From Rheum nobile (lineage: Eukaryota > Streptophyta > Magnoliopsida > Caryophyllales > Polygonaceae): a DNA stretch of 64,000 nucleotides. Every line of letters starts with the position of its first letter. Within the stretch, counting starts at the first letter, position 1. Under the pieces are notes generated by a model, which was not told the DNA's origin, made no database searches, and worked only from the letters and a program-made list of their open reading frames with translations. Shown here piece after piece: positions 10,624 to 22,952 of this stretch. A program made the position numbers and the translations under genes. The stretch spans positions 1,798,001-1,862,000 of the forward strand of contig WOAB01000563.1 in assembly GCA_027886185.1 (NCBI GenBank), read 5' to 3'.

Positions 10624-11475
10624 ACATCTAGTGGTGTGCGCTTACAGTGAGCATTGGGACGAGTTTGCTCATTCTGAGTGGGAGCGGTATAGGGGACCGA
10701 CGGACGATCACCTGGACCTCATTGTCTCCCACCATCGCGAAAGGGACTCTTGTTTTAATGATTTCCCACCGCCACGCTAGCCCCGTCATCTGAGACGCGG
10801 ACCACCTCGGCAGCCCTAGTGGGTATTTTTCTTTCTTTCCCAGATTTTCATTTTCTTCTTTCATTACATTGAGGACAATGCAATATTTTAGCATGGGGGA
10901 GAGATTTGTACTTGTTGTTGGTTGTAAAAAAAAAGAGCAGAAAATCCTGGCTAAGCTGAAAACCCAAAATGGCGGCTTAGGCAAAATTCAGGGGCCCGAA
11001 CCGACATTAGGCTGGGGTAATAAGAGGCTAAGGAGTGTTGTGAGGTTTGGTGAGCTCATCTATGAAAAATGAAATGAGTAGCTAGGTGAAAACCCGAAAG
11101 GGCGCCTAGGCAGAATGAGTGAAAAAAAGGAGTGATTAATAGGATTCATTCATTCTTCTGGCGTGGCGACATAAGTGGTGGAACAATAAGGAGGTTTCAG
11201 GTAGGTCACTCTGGAGTTATAAGTAGATAGATTGGAGCTAGGATTAGAAATTCTCATTCACATACTGGAGTTCGGGTTAAGCTTGGGGGAAGTACTCTAT
11301 TTTCCTTGATGCTGGTGTGCTGCGTTGTTGTGTTGGTGTTGCTGGAGATTCATGAGTAGGTACAGTTCTTAGTGGAGAATTTTGTTGTACTTCCTGAGAC
11401 CTTGGGTATTTCATTGGAGGAGTAGGTTTCCATTAGCTTACTCGAGGACGAGCAAGGTCTAAGCATGGGGGAATT

Positions 11476-12671
11476 TGATACGCTCTACTCTGTAGTGCGT
11501 AACTAGGAATTGTTAGTGCATTATTAGGGATGTTTGTACTAGTTTAGGAGCTAATTTATGATTGAGGAGTTGGGAAGAATTAGAACAGGAAAAGGTGGAT
11601 TTAAGTGAGTTTGGAGCGTCAGAAAACTGAGAAGAACAAACCGCGGGTGCTGAATGGAAGCCGCGGGCGCGGCCAAGGAAGAAATCGATGAAGTGCCAGG
11701 AAAGGAAAGCCGCAAGCGTGGCCAGAAGGCAGCGATCGCGGCCTTGCAATTCAGGAAGGACGCGAAGGCAGATTCACTTGTTATTTTGTTTCCTTTATTT
11801 TATATTATTATATTTCGGTTATTGTTATTTTTAGAAGATTATTACTTAGGTTAAAAGGACTAAGTTTCTTTAGGTTTTTATATATCATTAACATTACAGA
11901 ACGGCAGTTTAGTTTTCTTAGAGAGTTTTCTTGTGTTTGGAAGACTATGAAGAACTAAGTTCCTTTGTTTGGTTAGACGATTGAAGCCTTCATTCGATTT
12001 GGTTATAAGATTATAACTCTTGTTCTACTTCTTTGAATGTTATTGATTCTCTTGAACTTAATCCCTTTGAGTTTTGCTAATTGGCCATTGGTATTACTCT
12101 TATGCTAGAGTTGGATTATTTCTAGTTAAAAAATATGAATCAGAGTAGTAACTACGATCTTCTAGAACTAGTTGTGATAGTTTATTGTAGAAGAGAATTG
12201 ATTTGCATGCTAAATAAAACTGGTTGTTTTATGTTGCATGTATCTGTTGGAATTCCTGAAACTTACTGCTGCTATTGAATTGAATCTCAAGAGTTTTTTG
12301 ATTGTTTGATAGTTAGTATTATCAGGGTCTGGTTGTCCTGTTAATAAACTTAAGAAAATGAATTGGAACATTCATTGGGTTAAAGAATTGGAGATAATCG
12401 ATGATCAACCAATCAAACTGAAGTGTGGATATCTGTCTGGCTGAGCTCTTTCGTCAATATCTGTTTACATCTTTGTTACTTTTGTTAGTTAATTTCGTAG
12501 CTTTAGAACTCAAACCAAACCCCCCCTTTGTTACTGTTGATGATTGGTAAACGATTTCTGCAAACAGGATATATAGCTTGATTCTCTGTGGGTTCGACCC
12601 TTATTTGCCAGACTACATTAGTTGGGTTATTGAGGTTTATTTGATAGGTACATACGACAAAAGCTTTGTCA
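11476..12671 (+). repeat. Athila-like 3' LTR
   Basis: This 1,196-bp copy of the 5' LTR is preceded by the purine tract 'catgggggaa' (about 11464-11473). It differs from the 5' LTR mainly by substitutions and small indels, for example in the GC-rich patch at 11640-11740. Confidence 0.9.
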
Positions 12672-12870
12672 TTCGTCTATTTGAAATTCTTTTTACCTGG
12701 TCGTTGCGCGTTGATGTTCATATATGATAACGTCAAAGTTCATATGCAATATTTACATGTTCATATATTAATTCTGTGATGTTCATAAACTAGAGGTTCA
12801 TGTATTGTATATTGATGTTCATATATTGTCACTTAATGTTCATATATGATAATGTCTCATTTTTCCAAAA
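12672..12870. repeat. GTTCAT-rich degenerate array (right part)
   Basis: This continues the array interrupted by the Athila-like element. 'gttcatatat' and variants recur every 20-40 bases, and 'gaaattctttttacctgg' matches the left part. Confidence 0.6.
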
Positions 12871-15800
12871 TTTAATTTAAAACAATTTAAAAATATTTGT
12901 AGTTTACGAAATTTTTAAAAAAGTGAAAAAATAACAAAGGAGTGTTGTTGGAGGAGTTAAACCAAGACGTTACGGTACTCCCTCTACTCCACTACCAGCT
13001 GGACTATGAGGCTTTATGCTTTATTAAGGAAAAAGAAACAACATAACGTTGAATTAGAGAGGGTGCGCGAGATCAAGGGCCATGAGGACTTCGCACACGG
13101 CCCCTGCTTCATACTTGATCCGAGTCTTGATAATATTTGATCGATAATTGATGTATTCTACAGATTATGGACATAAAATATTGAATTATAGTAGAATACA
13201 AAATAATATAAGAATTTGGACTGAAGATAAATTTGCCACAATTTAAAATAGAATATTTATCAAATCATGGCCAGGTAAAAAATATACCTAATTAAAATTA
13301 GAAAAGTTTTTATCAGTTTCACAATTAGATCAAGCAAAATCAAACTATATAGTTTTAGATGAAAATAATTAAGTGGGATCACAGTTCAAAACTTCATTTA
13401 ATTTGGATTATGATAAACTTAAAAAATTTAAGTTGCAATCGAATTTTAATTTATACTAGATGGTTGAACTCAGTAGAACTATCATTACCCACCAAGGACT
13501 AGATTCGTTCAAGGGAACACCCTTTCAAGGTCCGAATTTCTTTATAAGAAAATCCTCCATCATCCTCAAATCCAAGATAATTAAGATATCATATGTCATA
13601 AGTTTATTTCATATAGCCAAAGGTTATGACACCTTTCATTCACCCAAATAAATGGTGAATACATGATGATGTCTTAGTTTTCATGGTCTTAGATCCATTA
13701 ACATTATGTAAATGTTCTTTTTTATTCAACCACATGACTCTATTGGAGTCACTCTTGCATCCAAAATACAATTACCAAAGTCTCATCACCGTCCAATTAG
13801 GGAGATGTTGCCATGTTGGACACAATTCTCTATCAATGCACAATCATTTGAAATTCGTTTGTCAATTTGGCCTTATATGATCATATAATATGCTCTCATA
13901 TATAATCTGTCAAAAGATAGGTTTACACCTATTATTTTCCATTAAATAAGTATGAGAAATCATGAACATGTTTATATAACAATTCCATCAATATAAGTTC
14001 CTTATCCCAAGATCAAACGATCAAGCATGATTTACATCTAACCATTGTCATATTATACATACCATTGTATGAATAATATCACATACCATTTGATGCATGC
14101 AACTTGTAACATTTAAAACACATAATAACTCACACGAAAAAGGAAAACAAAACATAAAATGTACCCAACCAAAAAAAGAAAAAGAAAACCCGACCATAGA
14201 TCAAGACACATGTGGATGAGCACATGCAACCCAAAAGCTTATAAAAAAGCAGAAAACTTCATCACATAACAGAAGATCGAGGGGGAAAACAAAGATCGGT
14301 TGGTTCATGCAACTTAAAATATAAAATACAAATCGCAACTCCTACTAAAAAAGATAAGAAAAAAGAAAGCACACCCAACCAGAGAAAAAAACAGAGAGAA
14401 AGTCCTTTCAGACATCAAAATAAAAGTGGCAGCGTTGAAGGAATTAATAAGAAAACGACATGCAAGTGAAAAGAAAACAGAAAGCAAACCACACCAGAGT
14501 TGGAGAGATCGAGGAATGCATAAATCAAATAAACCAAACTATAAAAAACTAACATCTAGCCTGAAGAAGCAATTGTCTGGAGAGAGAATAAGAAACTCGA
14601 GAAGCAATTGGCTACAGATAAAAAAAAAACTTAGCAAATTCAGAAAGGAAACATGTGAATGCCAAAATAAATGCACGTATTAGTTTATAAAGAAATAATG
14701 AGACTTCAATCAGCTGACACGTGTAAAAGACTACCAATAATGTGATTTTAACCTAGAAGTAGAGGCCAACACCCAAAAAAAATCAATCAAAGAAGCAAAC
14801 CAACAACAAAATGAAATTAAACCCACATGAAAAGCCCATTTTGAAAAATACCCATCAGCCAAAAAAAACCCAACAAGAAAAAACAAACTAAAGATGTTGG
14901 GCCTACAAAAGTAGTATGAAATATAACTTTACCCCCCCCCCCCCCCCCCCCCCCACAAAAAAAAAGACATGTAAACTTGTGCGAGGGACCTATTGTCCAC
15001 ATCAACAAAAAATGTTCACATATTTGTGCAAAAAAGATATGCATAATATGCACATTATAGGAAGTCCAAAAAGCTTTCGGATAAAAAAAGGAAATGGTCT
15101 TTGCTCCTAGATAAGTAAGTAGCATATTACTTAAACACATATTTAACCAATGCTAGCATGAAATACGATTTTACTCAAAAAAAACATGAGATGTAAATCT
15201 CTGAAAGGGACTTATCAAATAAAGTCAAGTGATGTTCATTAACACATGTTCTCAACAAACAATAAAATTCTAAAGGAATTAAAGGGTAATGTTCAACATT
15301 CAATCAAACCATAATAATATTCCTAATGTAGAATATCATATCCACACTATCAAATGAACAATCAACAAACCAAGCCATATCAATATGAACTGACCAACTT
15401 ATCTCATTACAAATGCAGAAATACATATTTGCCAAACCCTTTTTTACCACCTAATAGAAAAAAAATAGCACATTGTCTAACACAACATTATTATCCTTTC
15501 ATCTTATACATGGTCTGGTTGTGCCATAATCATGACAATTCCTTATTGGCTTTCTTTGCTGCAGGTTGTGAAACTCCAACTTCTCTCCAACTCTATTCAA
15601 TGATCAAAGTATACCTTCTTCATTTTGGGAGTGAGTCCTAAAAGGCCAAGAGGAAAATATTGTTAAGCACATGTTATGAAAAAATATACATCAGAAGCTA
15701 AACCATGCATGCATAATAGAAACAAACAATTACCAAACCAAAATGTTTGCAATGCATAATACGAACAAAGGTTCTAAGAAATGGCCATGAATTTGGACAT

Positions 15801-17384
15801 AACGAGTACATACATGTTAAGGAGTTGAGATCCTTGAATATAGGTCCTCTTAAATTGGGTTCAGATGGACCCTACTCATCCAGCAAATCTCCCTCAATAA
15901 CTTCATCCACGATAACCTCTTCAGCATGCAGATCCTACACAAAACATAAATAAAATACAATGCCATAAATAAAAATGGCACATTGTATGAGGTACCAAGG
16001 AACATACTTGAGTTGTTTTAGGCAAAACACTATCTGCAAGGTCCGGATTCATAGATATAGAGGTTCATGCATATGGCTCATTCTTCCAAGCATCTTCTTA
16101 ATCCTATAAAGGTATAGCAAAACATGATCAAGATAAGGGTTATCCAAGAAAAGTTTCATGCATATTAAGAATTAAATATTTTCCAAGAAAAAATAATATA
16201 ATGCAAAGAAATGTTTACATACATGGCATATAGGTTATTCGTTATTGATATTCTCCCTTATGGACATACAAGGTTGGTAACAACTACAGAACGACCAAGG
16301 ATATAAATGATATGTGGGTTAGGTACAAAGTTCAAACCGAATTGATGCAATCATATGTAGTTATGGGAGTATTTGTTGATTTGCGTGTATAGAATTTGTC
16401 GCTAAGACCAGCTTCAACATTTAGGAGAATAGGTTGATGTCAATCATCTGTTGCAGGCAACATAGACATGGCAGTGCACTGATCTGAGATATTCTCGTAT
16501 GAATATAGAGCAAAATAAGGATTTGAAAATTGCTGATATGCCAAACACATGGACTGTTGAGGCATCTTTTGGTGATCAAGGACAGAAGACACTATTCTTT
16601 GCTGTGTTTGGCACAGATTTGGCATCAAATTGCTAAACATTTATTGCAGGTAGTATTGCAGGCGGTGCCCATGTGTTGTGTGCATCACACAGTCGTCTAT
16701 GATTGTTTATCTTCTGTGATTTCAGCTCATGCTTCGACTGAGGTTTGGACCAGTTGTTCTATGCAAAAAATAGATACCATTTTAATCAATTATTTACTCC
16801 AAATACCTGCAGTAGATTGTAGCTATAGAGCTAGAACAATGTATTCTAGGCAATATATCATTCACAACTTAGAAGTTTCTTTTGACTTCGGACTCTTTAC
16901 CATCCGATCAAGAAGGCCACCTAGCTCATTTTATGGATAGCACTATTATAACAGACATTGAAGTTTACTGGGCCAACAGAGCATTTGATGGACGCATTAA
17001 AGTGAGAACACAAAAAAAGAGTTCAAGAACCTCCTCATTTGCTGGAATTCAATAGTCAGGATATCTGTAAACAAGGCCATGAGGCATTTGCTTTATATAC
17101 AATATGAACCAAAAAGCCTATTCAGGAAAAAACACTTGTGGGAAAGAGTGTAAGACAACAGGAAATAGTATCTTTGTTTTCTGTGTTGTCACATTCCTTC
17201 AGTAAGGTTTCATTACTCTAATCCTATGTTTATTTATATATCTAACATTTTTTATCTTAAAATATATTCCTTGTGGTTAACTACCAGAAAACAAGGATTT
17301 ATTTTTTGACAATCACTCCATGATAGCCTAAATTTTTGTGTGTGTTTTTGTGGCACAGTTGTCGAGAACTATATGTTGTATTAA
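12871..17384. other. Unassigned AT-rich DNA upstream of a Helitron 3' end
   Basis: No domain-bearing frame is recognised. Short open frames (13460-13651, 14426-14683, 16530-16940, and minus 16440-16640) have no motif I know. The minus-strand stretch near 15880-15935 reads as acidic (EEVIVDEVIEGDLLDE) and 16440-16640 reads Gln-rich, so decayed exon pieces are possible. A run of 23 C at 14932-14954, soon followed by an A-run, is the most obvious simple repeat. Part of this block is probably the body of the Helitron ending at 17412, but I could not locate its 5' end. Confidence 0.4.
14932..14954. repeat. Poly(C) run of 23
   Basis: Twenty-three consecutive cytosines are followed by aca and an A-run. 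A homopolymer of this length is rare in AT-rich plant DNA and its exact length should be treated as uncertain. Confidence 0.85.
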
Positions 17385-17412
17385 CCTGCGCATGGCGCGG
17401 GCACTACACTAG
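17385..17412 (+). mobile_element. Helitron 3' terminus (plus strand)
   Basis: The hairpin cctgcgc-atg-gcgcggg (17385-17401, 7 bp with one G-T pair) is followed 11 nt later by terminal CTAG (17409-17412) and then T. This is the plant Helitron signature: a subterminal hairpin, then CTRR inserted in an A/T site. The tail gcactacactag is shared with the terminus at 41408, so both belong to one family. Confidence 0.65.
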
Positions 17413-18401
17413 TTTGTTTTATAGTCGTAGATATAATAGGTTATTTTATGACGTGTTTTACTCAGAAATTTGCTCCTTGTTTCAACTCAATTGCCCCAAG
17501 AAATAATTCTTGTTTATCATCCTAGGTGACTAAATCATGTGCATTATGTTGTTCAATTGTCTTTTCATTAGCTTATGTGTATGTAGTGATATCTTTTGAG
17601 ATAATTTAACATGGATCCACTTTTCTTAATTTGACTCAAATGTTGTCTTTCTTTGAAAACAAGAGCTTCCTAATGTTCAATATCAGGCTTCTTGGAATTC
17701 TGACATAGTAAGGTGTTCGGTAACACTTTTCAAATGATCCTAAAGAATAGCTTTGGCTCAAAAGGTTCATTAAATGTCGACCACATTAATATACAAATGA
17801 TAACACAAACAAGGATAGTCACTCCACCACAAGAAAATAAACGAGCAGGAATAACGAACTCTTTATTAATAAACATTTTCCAATTCATACACATAATGAA
17901 AACATGAATCTCATTCAAGATATGAAGCTCAAAACCATAAAGTATACCAGTGAGATTAAAACATCACCTTCATAAACAATAGAAGACCAGGTATATGTAG
18001 GAAGTTTTCTTGAACCTCAAACCTCAAAAACTTTATATGAAAATCATAGGTACCACCTTTATAAATTAAAATTCATCCACCACTTTATTCAATTATGTAA
18101 AACTAAGTACTACACAAATCGAATTTGATCCTTACAAAACTCAATTTTCAAATTCTACACTCTTACTCTCAAACCTTTTGAAAACACAACATCGAACCAA
18201 AGATCAAACATGACTATGAGAGAAATCCAAACATACAATTAGAAATAAAATGAAATTTTGCTTCAAAAGCAAAACACAAAATTCATAACATGATAAGAAT
18301 CACAACATATTTACATGGATCGGGTGGAAGCGTCAGCTTAGAACACGATACTAATTCTACCAAACCTAAGTTAATTCGAAACCTCACTCTGATTATACTT
18401 T
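17413..18401. other. Unassigned DNA; possible degenerate PBS at its right end
   Basis: No gene is seen. The last bases before 18402 (ctctgattatactttt) read on the minus strand as a decayed version of the initiator-Met-tRNA primer site TGGTATCAGAG. That would make the block at 18402 the 5' LTR of a minus-strand element whose body, now unrecognisable, lay here. Confidence 0.35.
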
Positions 18402-20160
18402 TGTAACATCCCCAAATCTAGGTGTTACAGTGTCGTGGATCCCGAAGGGTCCGCAAGGCGTTAGAGGTTAAAGTATATAACAAATAACCACTATAACATA
18501 AACAAGAAGTATATAAAACATAGATGTGATAGACATGTATAAAACATAGTTTCTAAATCCACCATGAATCAAGTTACTATCAAACAAATATAGCTTTATA
18601 AGAATAAAACTCTACAATGATTAAGACAATAAAACTGATGGATCAAATCTGATTTATAAAACGGTTTAGCAAAACAATATTTATAGCAGCGGAAATGAAA
18701 TAATCAAAGAGTCCTAAAACTTTTAATAAAGAGTTGACCCCAAGTCACCCACACTGTTAGTCCTAGCATCATGTTCATCTTGCCCGACGACTTCCACTCC
18801 GTTCTTGAGTGAAAGCGTACCTGACCATGTACAAAACATAGCCAACCCCCACGATAATGGGGTTAGTCTCCAACCAGACTAGCAAGTTAAATAAGCAATT
18901 TATTATGCGCAACAGTGTTAGCAAGGGATGACAAAAAACACAAGCAAGGGTACAGATGAATGTGATACAACAATAATGTATTATATACAGGTATGCTGAT
19001 ATGCAAGAAATAATACAGTTAGACAAGTTACACCAATAATGTATTACCCACAAATGTACATATATGCAAGGTTAATGACAGTGTAACATGACATGAAAAT
19101 TACAAATGATCATGACATACAAGAGAATGTTACTTCTTATACATACAGATAGGGAGGACGAGTTAAAGTTAGAAGAGTTACAACATGAATGTATTATCAA
19201 CTCTAGAGGCCACACTACCAGATTAGATAATAACAATACCTCACAAAACAATTATATAAACGTATGCTCAAGACACAACAACTAACTCAACAATCATGCA
19301 TAATTAAGATTCAATACTCATTCTATATGCAAGGCACAATAACCAATTCAACATTAATGCAAAATCAATAACCCAAATTAACATTCATGCATAATCACGG
19401 TTCAATATACATGCATAATCCACTACCCTAAACTTACACTACAACACGTAAATACTTACAAATAAATTGCCTCAATGAAGTTCAATGCAAAGCACACCCT
19501 TCTTCAGTAATCAAATGTTCAACACATTTTTTTCTGAAATTACCAAAATAGCCCGTCTTTCCAAACCTTCACAAAACGCATAAATGCACATAACTTGACA
19601 TGTATACATCCAAATCGAAATCCGTAAAATTCCCCAACTCATAAAAGAATTTCTCACCTTATGAACAGTCCCTCAACTTTCTAGAATTTACCAAAACAAC
19701 CCAGAATTTCAAGAAGTGTATGCCTCCGAATCTCAATCAATCCACCTCTAAACTCCAAAATCGATCAACCTAAGTATTCCAAGGCATCAATTAACCTATA
19801 ATTAACAACCAATTGCCTATGAAAACCAAATTTACAAAGTTAAGGTTTAAGGAATTGGGGAAAAAATTACTAACACAAATTGGGGGGAATTGAAGGTGCA
19901 AGGAGTTTGGTGGGGTTGCAAGGGTGGCTACACCGGGGCGGGAGGTGATGGACGACCACCAGCGGTTGTCGGGAGGAACAAACTTGCAGTTGTGTATGGC
20001 AGAGGGGGCTATGAGTTCGAGCTGCACAACTGGACATGAGCAGTGGTTAGGAGAACTTCTCCGGCGAATGGCGGCGACTCTTTTGGCGGTCAAGAGCTTG
20101 GATGAGCAAGGGCTGAATAATGGAGGTGTGTTTGAGGGTGCATCGAGGCTGAACTTTAAC
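18402..20160 (-). repeat. LTR-like block (gypsy type), right border approximate
   Basis: It begins tgtaacatccccaaatctagg, a border form common to long plant gypsy LTRs (TGTAACA...), next to a PBS-like sequence on its left. It is about 1.75 kb, non-coding, with tcatgcataa-type repeats (19290-19440) and a GC-richer right part. The open frames at 18775-19053 and 19791-20319 show no known domain. The right border is not fixed: at about 20160 the sequence becomes recognisable gag/protease of another gypsy element. Confidence 0.4.
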
Positions 20161-21384
20161 TCTTTGGTTGATTGGATTGCAACAGCCCCCTCCATATATA
20201 ATGATGCTTATGGTTGTGTCTTTCACATCACAATGAGTGTGGAAGAGGTTCTCCATTGGTCCTTAGTTGGTGCCTCTTGGACCGTGAGTATGCGCCATAT
20301 AACCAACATCAAGGGTTAGTTGCTTCCGCTTGGTTGAGTCACGGCGTCCTCATCCTCAAAATCTTGGTCGGCCTCCTCAATATCTTCCATGTTAGGCATC
20401 TCTTCATCTTCCTCATAAACATAGCCTCCATTCATGGTTAAGAACACTTGTTTCTGATTTGGGCAATCCTTAGCCGTATGCCATCTTCCTTGACACTTAA
20501 TGCATCTAGTGTCATGAGATCTCTCATGGGGATGTTGTTGGTTTATCCTCTTCTCTTAGGTGTGCTAACATGCATTCTAGGTGAGTTGAGGACTCCCTTT
20601 TGCTGTGTGGAAGAGTTAAAAATAGAATATTCTGAAGAAGGGTTAGAATTGTACATCTTTTGGCCATTGGGAGACCAAGGCTTCTTCTTCCTAAGGTACT
20701 GGTCATAGGCCATGGTGGTTGTGTGTGCCATGGCGTTGAGGTCGATAATGTGATACAACTCTAAGAACATCATGAAATGGGGTATTTAAACCTCCAAAAA
20801 AACATTATCGCATTGAGAGTGGGGACACATGGATTTCAGCCTTGTGCATCAAGTCATCAAGGTCGTTGAAGAACTCAAGTGGTGACCTATTTTCTTGCTT
20901 ACACGTGTCCACTCTATATTGCATTCTCTCATAGTGTTCCTCGGGTACATACTTCTTCCTCATCACATACTTAAATTGAGGCCAAGTCTCAATGGGCCTC
21001 AAATTCAGGCGTCGGTGGTCCGAATGCAGCCTAAACAACCATGAACGAGCAAAACCAGTAAAGTGGATAGTCACCACTTCAACTCTCTCTCATTCCTCAA
21101 AGCCACAATGGTCTAGTATGTACTCGGTTGATTACTCCCAATCCAAATACTTATCTGTGTCATTTTCCCTTGCAAAGTTATCAATTTTAACTTTAATATC
21201 ACAACATTAGTGCTACATTGGTCGTATTGACGTAGATGGAAACATCCTCGAGCAATAGGCACATCGACTATGGGCATGTCCTCCTCAACTTCATCAAGAA
21301 ATGGAGGAATATTGGGCTCAAACTCATCTTGAAATAGATCATCCTCTAAATCATGCACGTAGGCTGCATTAGGGTAAGCCATGG
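20160..21384 (-). pseudogene. gag: Gypsy gag-protease relic, 3' piece (minus strand)
   Basis: Minus-strand frames encode a gag N-terminal part (PNAAYVHDLEDDLFQDEF; 21382-21113) and the retrotransposon gag core (HFTGFARSWLFRLHSDHR, ETWPQFKYVMRKKYVPEEHY; 21077-20805). They continue with a zinc knuckle CIKCQGRWHTAKDC at about 20500-20460 (C-x2-C-x4-H-x4-C) and the start of a protease, ENLFHTHCDVKDTTISIIIY. In the protease the position of the catalytic Asp is Tyr (IIYGGGCC versus IIDGGSCC in the neighbouring CRM-like element). Downstream pol is missing. The relic is split by the CRM-like element at 21385-29211; its 5' end resumes at 29212. Confidence 0.75.
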
Positions 21385-22130
21385 TGATGCGCTCCTATCC
21401 ACCATGACTGCCACAGAGGAAGAGGAAGCTATGAGCATTCGCTCAGAAGGTCCAATAACAAGATCGCGTGCCAAAGCCATCGCCAACGCGACACAATCAT
21501 TGGTTGTGCGCGTCGCCGCTAGCCAAGGGACGCAAGAGACCACGTTCTCCCTCAGAAGCCTCCAACCAAGTCTAGAGAACGCGTTCTCTATCAAGATACT
21601 CTCCACGATCAATTGAACGCGATCTTTTGTTTTAGAAACATTAATGTTTTGTTATTTATTTCTTTTGGGCGTATGTTCCATGCATGTCGCGTGGGCTAGC
21701 CCATTAAGCGAGACTCGGCCCATCCGAGTGCCGCTATCTCTTATAAAAGGTCAACTCAACCTTCTGTACTAGGTTACGTCATAATTTAATCTAAGCTATT
21801 GTCGAGAGCCAATTGCCTCCAACCTTAGATCCGACGTCAAACACCTCTATGTCTTCTCATCTCTTTCACTCCGCCGCCGATGCTACGGCAACCACTCGAT
21901 CTTCTTCGAGTCTATCCCATCTGTTGCCGACGCTACGGCTTCGCTCCACCCTTCGAGCCACTAACTCCCACGCCTAGCCCTGAGGCTGCGAGTCACACTT
22001 CGCCACCATCATCGCGTTTCCTTACTCACACGAGACCCCAACACTGCGTTCCACCCATTCAACATCAGATTCAACACGCGTGACTCACCATCAAGATCTC
22101 GATCCGGCATTCACAAGCAGGAACGCATCA
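21385..22130 (+). repeat. CRM-like 5' LTR
   Basis: The LTR is 746 bp and runs from TGATGCG to GCATCA. Its first 230 bp keep an open frame (MTATEEEEAMSIRSEG...STIN, ending at 21616) identical in kind to the C-terminal tail of pol in the 3' LTR. A TATA-like 'cttataaaagg' at about 21740 is a plausible promoter element. Confidence 0.9.
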
Positions 22131-22132
22131 AC

Positions 22133-22145
22133 TGGCATCAGAGCC
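22133..22145 (+). other. Primer-binding site, initiator-Met tRNA type
   Basis: tggcatcagagcc starts two bases after the 5' LTR. The usual plant PBS is TGGTATCAGAGC, from which this copy differs at one position. Confidence 0.8.
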
Positions 22146-22952
22146 TTTGATCTTGTAAGTCGCTTGTCAAGTCTCATTTGTTCACAATTTTTTTTCTCCA
22201 TCATCTTGCTTTCGCCATTGTCAAAAAAAAATTATCTTCAAACACATGCTAGTCCTTTCGGTTTCTACAAGAGAATCTCTTGGCCGATTAATTGCTTGAT
22301 CCCCGCGCGAACATTGTGTGATTTATTTTTGCATGAAATCTGCGTAATTAATTGATTGATTTTCTTAATTAATCGCGTGAATCTCGCTAACATATCTTGC
22401 CATATTTTCTTGTGTTGACCGTTATAAATCTATATCAAATCTTCTCTCTCCCATCGTGTAACTCTTGCGATTTCTTTCTATATTAGTTACTTAGCCGATT
22501 TTATTTTGTTTCATTTAATGCATATCCGATCTTCAATCAAAAGTCAAAGACTAAGATTCGGATTTGAAATTCAAATTTCAAAAGTCAAGTCGCATTAAAA
22601 AAAAAGGACGCGACTTATTTTAAAAAAAAACAACAAGAAGGAAAGCCAAAATAAGGCAACCTTCTTTTCCCCTCTCGGCTAGGCTCATCTTCTTCACCCC
22701 TCCACCGTCTAGATTCACACTTGAAGGTTTGTCTTGTGTGTTCGTGTTGTTTACGCAAGAGGTTAGGACTTCATTCTTTTGGTTCCGTTTGCTTTTGTGC
22801 TTGCATATCACACTTGCTTTGCTTGCCTTAAGCCGCCCTCACGGCCAAAAGAACACGCCTTCCTACGTGAACACTTGTTACTTGCTAGTTTCTTGCTTGC
22901 TCTCTGGTTTTATTGATTTTGTTCGTTTTTACTCGCGATATCTGGCCATATT

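Larger units (their letters stand above)
6309..12671 (+). mobile_element. Non-autonomous Athila-like Ty3/gypsy LTR retrotransposon
   Basis: The element starts TGATACG and ends TTTGTCA, with 5-bp target duplications ttcgt at 6304-6308 and 12672-12676. LTRs are 6309-7497 and 11476-12671. A primer-binding site is at 7502-7519 and a purine tract precedes the right LTR. The internal region codes for gag and an aspartic protease of Athila type but has no reverse transcriptase, RNase H or integrase. After the protease the sequence passes straight into Athila-style 3' non-coding DNA ('cacttcttgggaggcaaccc'). Propagation would need proteins from an autonomous relative. The LTRs differ by scattered substitutions and a few small indels, so the insertion is moderately young. 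Confidence 0.9.

Noticed and set aside
14817..15140. 107-residue minus frame with a Gly run
   Set aside because: The Gly run is simply the 23-base poly(C) tract read on the other strand.
18402..20160. Solo LTR with defined borders
   Set aside because: No matching partner LTR or target duplication was found, so only an LTR-like block with an approximate right border is reported.
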